Source of the DNA: CAINFV01 sp964409235
Lineage (GTDB): Bacteria > Chlamydiota > Chlamydiia > Chlamydiales > FEN-1388
Direction: 5' to 3'
Length of the DNA stretch: 64,000 nucleotides
Assembly: GCA_964409235.1 (NCBI GenBank)
Contig: CAYPCN010000001.1
Location: 158,722-222,721, forward strand
Made by a program: the position numbers and the translations under genes. The notes beneath the pieces are model-generated. The model had not been told where the DNA came from. It ran no database searches and worked only from the letters and a program-made list of their open reading frames with translations. Positions within the stretch are counted from its first letter, which is position 1; each line of letters opens with the position of its first letter. Shown in pieces: positions 61,105 through 64,000 of the stretch.

Positions 61105-62025
61105 TTGATGATGAAACATATTAAAGCGCTTGTATACACCATTCTTGTGGCCTGTGTTGCCATCTCTGGGCATCTGTTTGCAGGGGATGACTCCGTGCGA
61201 GAGAGTGTCGACGTGGTTGTCTTTTCGTACAACCGGCCAATGCAGCTCTATGCTTTTTTAGAGTCGTTATTTTTGCATGCATCGGGGTATCACCGTGTGA
61301 CGGTTGTCTATCGCGTTGATAACGATCGGTACTTGAAAAGCTATCAGCAAGTGCAGGCCGCATTTCCTTCTGTCGTGTTTTCGTTGCAATCGCGATCTCC
61401 AGCCAAGGATTTTAAACGATTAACATTGGAAGCCGCCTTTGGGCCATCTAGCGAGGCGCAGTATGTGATGTTTGCCGTTGACGACATTGTCGTGACCAGG
61501 CCGTTTAATTTCCGGGAGTGCACCCAAGCTCTAGAGGCATATGACGGCTATGGGTTTTTCCTGCGGTTAGGGCTGAATATCACCTACTGCTATATGTTGG
61601 CGATCCCTTCTCCGGTCCCTCCGCACACGATGTGTGAAGGCAGGTTTTTGAAATGGGCTTTTTCGCAGGGAGTTGGAGATTGGCGATATCCGAACAATAC
61701 AGACATGACGGTGTATCGGAAACACGATGTACAACCCATGCTTTCGGCCATCCTCTTCACCTCTCCCAATACCATGGAAGGACGATGGGAGGGCCTTTCT
61801 TCAAGGGGAACTTTTGGGTTGAGTTATCTCACTTCGATGATGGTCAACCTACCATACAACAAGGTGAATCAGTCAACGAATCGGTATAACAGCGGGCGAG
61901 AGATATCTGCAGAAGCCTTCCTTGAACTCTTTGAAAATGGCATGAAGATCGATATCGAGAGCTTGCGAAATTGTCCGAATGACTCTCCTCATTTTGATTG
62001 CGATCTTCCTCTGACGCATCGCTGA
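61105..62025 (+). CDS. exported GT-A fold glycosyltransferase-like protein
   Basis: 306 aa. Starts with a signal peptide (KALVYTILVACVAISGHLFA). GT-A features follow: VDVVVFSYNRPMQLYAFLES resembles the GT2 N-terminus and YVMFAVDDIVVTRP has the metal-binding DD(I)V in place of DxD. The rest is conserved-looking but unassigned (WRYPNNTDMTVYRKHDVQPM). A glycosyltransferase with a cleavable signal is unusual because sugar nucleotides are cytoplasmic. It may be a membrane-tethered enzyme or an effector. Three bases after yajC, with a possible alternative start at codon 3. Convergent with the glycosyltransferase fragment. Confidence 0.75.
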   Translation: MMMKHIKALVYTILVACVAISGHLFAGDDSVRESVDVVVFSYNRPMQLYAFLESLFLHASGYHRVTVVYRVDNDRYLKSYQQVQAAFPSVVFSLQSRSPAKDFKRLTLEAAFGPSSEAQYVMFAVDDIVVTRPFNFRECTQALEAYDGYGFFLRLGLNITYCYMLAIPSPVPPHTMCEGRFLKWAFSQGVGDWRYPNNTDMTVYRKHDVQPMLSAILFTSPNTMEGRWEGLSSRGTFGLSYLTSMMVNLPYNKVNQSTNRYNSGREISAEAFLELFENGMKIDIESLRNCPNDSPHFDCDLPLTHR

Positions 62026-62040
62026 GAGCCGTGCCGCTAG

Positions 62041-62877
62041 TTAATGCGAAGGGAATAATTGATCAAGAGGCTCATACGGCTTCAAGGAGCGGATATACGC
62101 ATCAGTGGCCATTTGTACGAGTCGCCGATTGCTGTCTGACAGAGGATTTGTCCAGTTATAGATATACATAATCCGGTCGATGTATCGAATGTGGTGTGGC
62201 GATGCCATTTCAAGCATTGGGAGCATAATGGCTACGTCATAGGCTATGTCAAAGAACTTTCCGTCCACCATGCAATCTTCTTTTTTGATCTTGTGGAAAA
62301 GGGCAGCGTAAAATGTCCGCAAGTGGGATGTGACCCATGATGGATAGCGACGGACGAGGACCTTCTTCAGCACGTCTTCAGGGAGCGGCGCACCTACTCC
62401 TCTCTGCCCTCCTGGATCACATTGAAAAGAACCATACGTGAGCCAAACGTTGGGATCTGCGTAGGCATCGGCGAGCGTCTGTAAAACGCCGTCGTCAGAG
62501 AGCCAGTCATCGCCATCGAGGGAGACGATGATTCGATCGGGAGCTACTTGATGAATAGCATGGTATAAATTCGCCATGGCTCCACGGCGCTCTGTGTTGT
62601 GGACAACGGTGCACTTCTGCTCCATCCATTGGCGTTGAATATAAGCGTCAACGAGGTCCCCTGTGCCATCTGTGGAGCAGTCGTCGATGTAGTAGATCGT
62701 CCAATGGGGGTACGTCTGGCAAAAGACAGACGCGAGATTCTTCTCCCGACTTTGACAGTTGAGCCTTTCTTGATCTCTTTCTCGAGAGAGAACCGGACTT
62801 TTTTGCAGTATAAATGTTGTGCATGGAAAATATGTTGACCGCGATACAAACCTGGTGTATATTGTAGTGCATACCAA
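62041..62877 (-). pseudogene. glycosyltransferase family 2 gene, 5' end replaced by insertion sequence
   Basis: The reading frame encodes 278 residues, but GT2 similarity begins only near residue 44 (REKNLASVFCQTYPHWTIYY). It continues through DDCSTDGTGDLVDAY, VSLDGDDWLSDDGVLQTLAD (DxD-type motif) and LTYGSFQCDPGG to the end. The expected beta-strand at the start of the fold (V-I-V-S-Y-N) is missing, and residues 1-42 come from the insertion sequence. The break lies at about 62750-62765. Translation from the insertion sequence is possible, but the product lacks part of the nucleotide-binding site. The 3' end is intact and convergent with the exported GT-like gene. Confidence 0.78.
62835..62863 (+). 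promoter_or_regulatory. transposase promoter within the insertion sequence
   Basis: TTGACC (62835-62840) and TATATT (62858-62863) separated by exactly 17 bases, 27 bases before the transposase ATG. GGAGAAGG lies just before the start codon. Confidence 0.6.
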
Positions 62878-62889
62878 CGGAGAAGGTGT

Positions 62890-64000
62890 ATGTACATCAG
62901 AATGAAGACCTCAAAAAAAGCGAAATATCCCACTCTCCAGATAGTGGAAGGCTATCGGGAAGGTGATAAAGTTCGGCAACGTACTGTCGCTCACCTCGGT
63001 GTAGTGAAGACCAAAGAAGATCTCCGGAAGCTCAAGGAATTGGCCGACAAACTCATTCAGAGACTAGAACAAGAGGGATTGGAAATTGATCCCAAGGTTG
63101 AGGTCCGAAAATTAAAACATGAAAAAACTATTTATGATGGCTTTGAAATCGTCGTAAATCGATTATTGACCATGACTGGTCTGGATACAATAATTCGATC
63201 GGCTCAAGGAAAGCATCAATTCGATCTTCAAGAAATAATTCGGCTTATTCTTGTTCAGCGTTTCGACCTTCCTGCCAGTAAATTGCGAACCTACGAGCGT
63301 CAGGAAGAACACGGATTTCAAGGGATTGGTCTGCAGCATATTTACAGAGCCATGGATGCTATAGAAACTCGGGCTGAAGACATCCAAAAACAAGCATTTA
63401 AATCAGCTTGTCTAGTATCAGATGGACCTGTTGACTGCGTCTTTTTCGATGTTACAACACTGTATTTTGAGAGCGTCTCTCAAGATGATTTAAGAGATTT
63501 CGGTTTTAGCAAAGATCAGAAGCATCATTCCGTTCAAGTAGTTCTGGCTTTGGTCGTAGATCCTCAGGGCCTACCGATTGCCTATGAGGTCTTCAAGGGC
63601 AATTTAGCAGAAACAAAAACATTGATTCCTGTTCTTGACCGGCTAAGAAACCGTTTTCAAATAGAAAATGTTACAGTTGTGTGCGATAGAGGTATGGCAA
63701 GCAAATCGAACATAGACGCACTGCAAGAATCGAAATTTCATTTTGTAGTTGCCGCGAAACTTCGATCTATGCCGAAAGCTCTTAGAATTAATGATATCTC
63801 TGCCTACCAAGTTTTGCCAGGTTATGAATCCTCTCCTGAAGAAGAAAAAGTACTTTTCCGCGTTATGAATCATCCTCAGTATGCCGATACTCAGCTTATC
63901 GCAACGTATAGTCCCAGTCGTGCAGAGAAAGACAGGAGTGATAGGGAAAGACTTCTTGAAAAATTACGGAATAAGCTATCCGATGTGCCGAGCGAATCAT
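62890..64000 (+). CDS. IS1634-type DDE transposase, 3' end outside window
   Basis: 370 complete codons visible from ATG 62890 (a second in-frame ATG at 62902). The N-terminus is of the type YPTLQIVEGYREGDKVRQRT with VAHLG. A middle region FDVTTLYFESVSQDDLRDFG carries the first catalytic Asp and VLALVVDPQGLPIAYEVFKG follows. VTVVCDRGMASKSNIDAL carries the second Asp. This is the DDE layout of the IS4 superfamily. The final Glu lies beyond the window. No frameshift is seen, so the element may be active. Confidence 0.88.
   Translation, partial: MYIRMKTSKKAKYPTLQIVEGYREGDKVRQRTVAHLGVVKTKEDLRKLKELADKLIQRLEQEGLEIDPKVEVRKLKHEKTIYDGFEIVVNRLLTMTGLDTIIRSAQGKHQFDLQEIIRLILVQRFDLPASKLRTYERQEEHGFQGIGLQHIYRAMDAIETRAEDIQKQAFKSACLVSDGPVDCVFFDVTTLYFESVSQDDLRDFGFSKDQKHHSVQVVLALVVDPQGLPIAYEVFKGNLAETKTLIPVLDRLRNRFQIENVTVVCDRGMASKSNIDALQESKFHFVVAAKLRSMPKALRINDISAYQVLPGYESSPEEEKVLFRVMNHPQYADTQLIATYSPSRAEKDRSDRERLLEKLRNKLSDVPSES

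Larger units (their letters stand above)
62760..64000 (+). mobile_element. insertion sequence (IS1634/IS4-type), left part, runs past window end
   Basis: Left boundary inferred from the loss of glycosyltransferase similarity at about 62750-62765. The element carries its own promoter and a transposase that is still open at 64000. Terminal inverted repeats could not be confirmed because the right end is outside the window. Confidence 0.7.

Noticed and set aside
62041..62877. Full-length glycosyltransferase gene
   Set aside because: The N-terminal 42 residues do not match the fold start and lie in insertion-sequence DNA, so it is listed as a truncated gene instead.

Overview
The window is a piece of a chromosome from a member of the phylum Chlamydiae, most likely a deep-branching or environmental (Parachlamydiales-type) lineage. 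The evidence is a set of family-specific genes and gene orders: a type III secretion (T3S) locus in the order of the Chlamydia trachomatis CT663-CT674 block, CopB/CopD-type translocators with an LcrH chaperone, an Hc1-like histone next to an RlmD-type methyltransferase, SWIM-SNF2 helicase / MreB / GTP-PEP carboxykinase in series, and trigger factor-ClpP-ClpX. CT numbers are used from memory as family names; no database was searched.

Layout. 1-5.7 kb: the N-terminal half of Der, an exported GH3 glycosidase, a SulP anion transporter and a two-gene lipoprotein/YidD-like pair. 5.8-36.7 kb: about 31 kb almost entirely on the minus strand, forming one T3S super-locus. Read in the direction of transcription (high to low coordinates) it has a consensus-like promoter at 36.9 kb, then four giant secreted-looking proteins (786, 630, 879 and 703 aa), LcrH chaperone, a double-sized CopB-like translocator, a CopD-like translocator, a CesT-type chaperone, SctD, CdsE, needle SctF, CdsG, a CT668-like protein with a rod-like C-terminus, SctN, SctO, SctP, an orphan gene, an inserted ABC exporter, SctQ, Pkn5 and secretin SctC. 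The SctJ and SctR/S/T/U/V genes are not here. 37.0-40.5 kb: clpX, clpP, tig and two tRNA-Gly genes. 40.5-41.2 kb: a gene-free stretch with mobile-looking repeats. 41.2-50.1 kb: SNF2 helicase, MreB, PckG and a LysM protein on the plus strand, then YidD and a DUF155 protein on the minus strand. 50.4-52.4 kb: tRNA-Leu, RecO-like, tRNA-Arg and RlmN-like. 52.4-57.4 kb: a TPR / ExbB / ExbD / TonB-like energy-transduction operon. 57.6-62.0 kb: Hc1, RlmD, Tgt, YajC and an exported GT-A-like protein. 62.0-64.0 kb: a glycosyltransferase gene cut at its 5' end by an insertion sequence whose transposase runs out of the window.

The most interesting content is the four-gene set at 27.6-36.7 kb. The 703, 879 and 630 aa proteins share one architecture: N-terminal repeats of about 50-61 aa, a conserved helical linker, a GIT..QV..W-type beta-rich segment and a C-terminal helical tail ending in a short F/Y-K/H motif. 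The 786 aa protein has its own internal duplication and a comparable tail. They sit directly upstream of the translocator chaperone and translocators with strong ribosome binding sites and very short spacers, so I infer a family of T3S substrates or surface/tip components that work with the oversized CopB-like translocator. I recognise no described family for them.

Other points worth attention are a dispersed inverted-repeat element of about 100-160 bp, one copy of which has a 7-bp direct repeat at its edges, a Tgt that has lost all four zinc ligands, and a CT668-like protein that may be the missing inner rod subunit.
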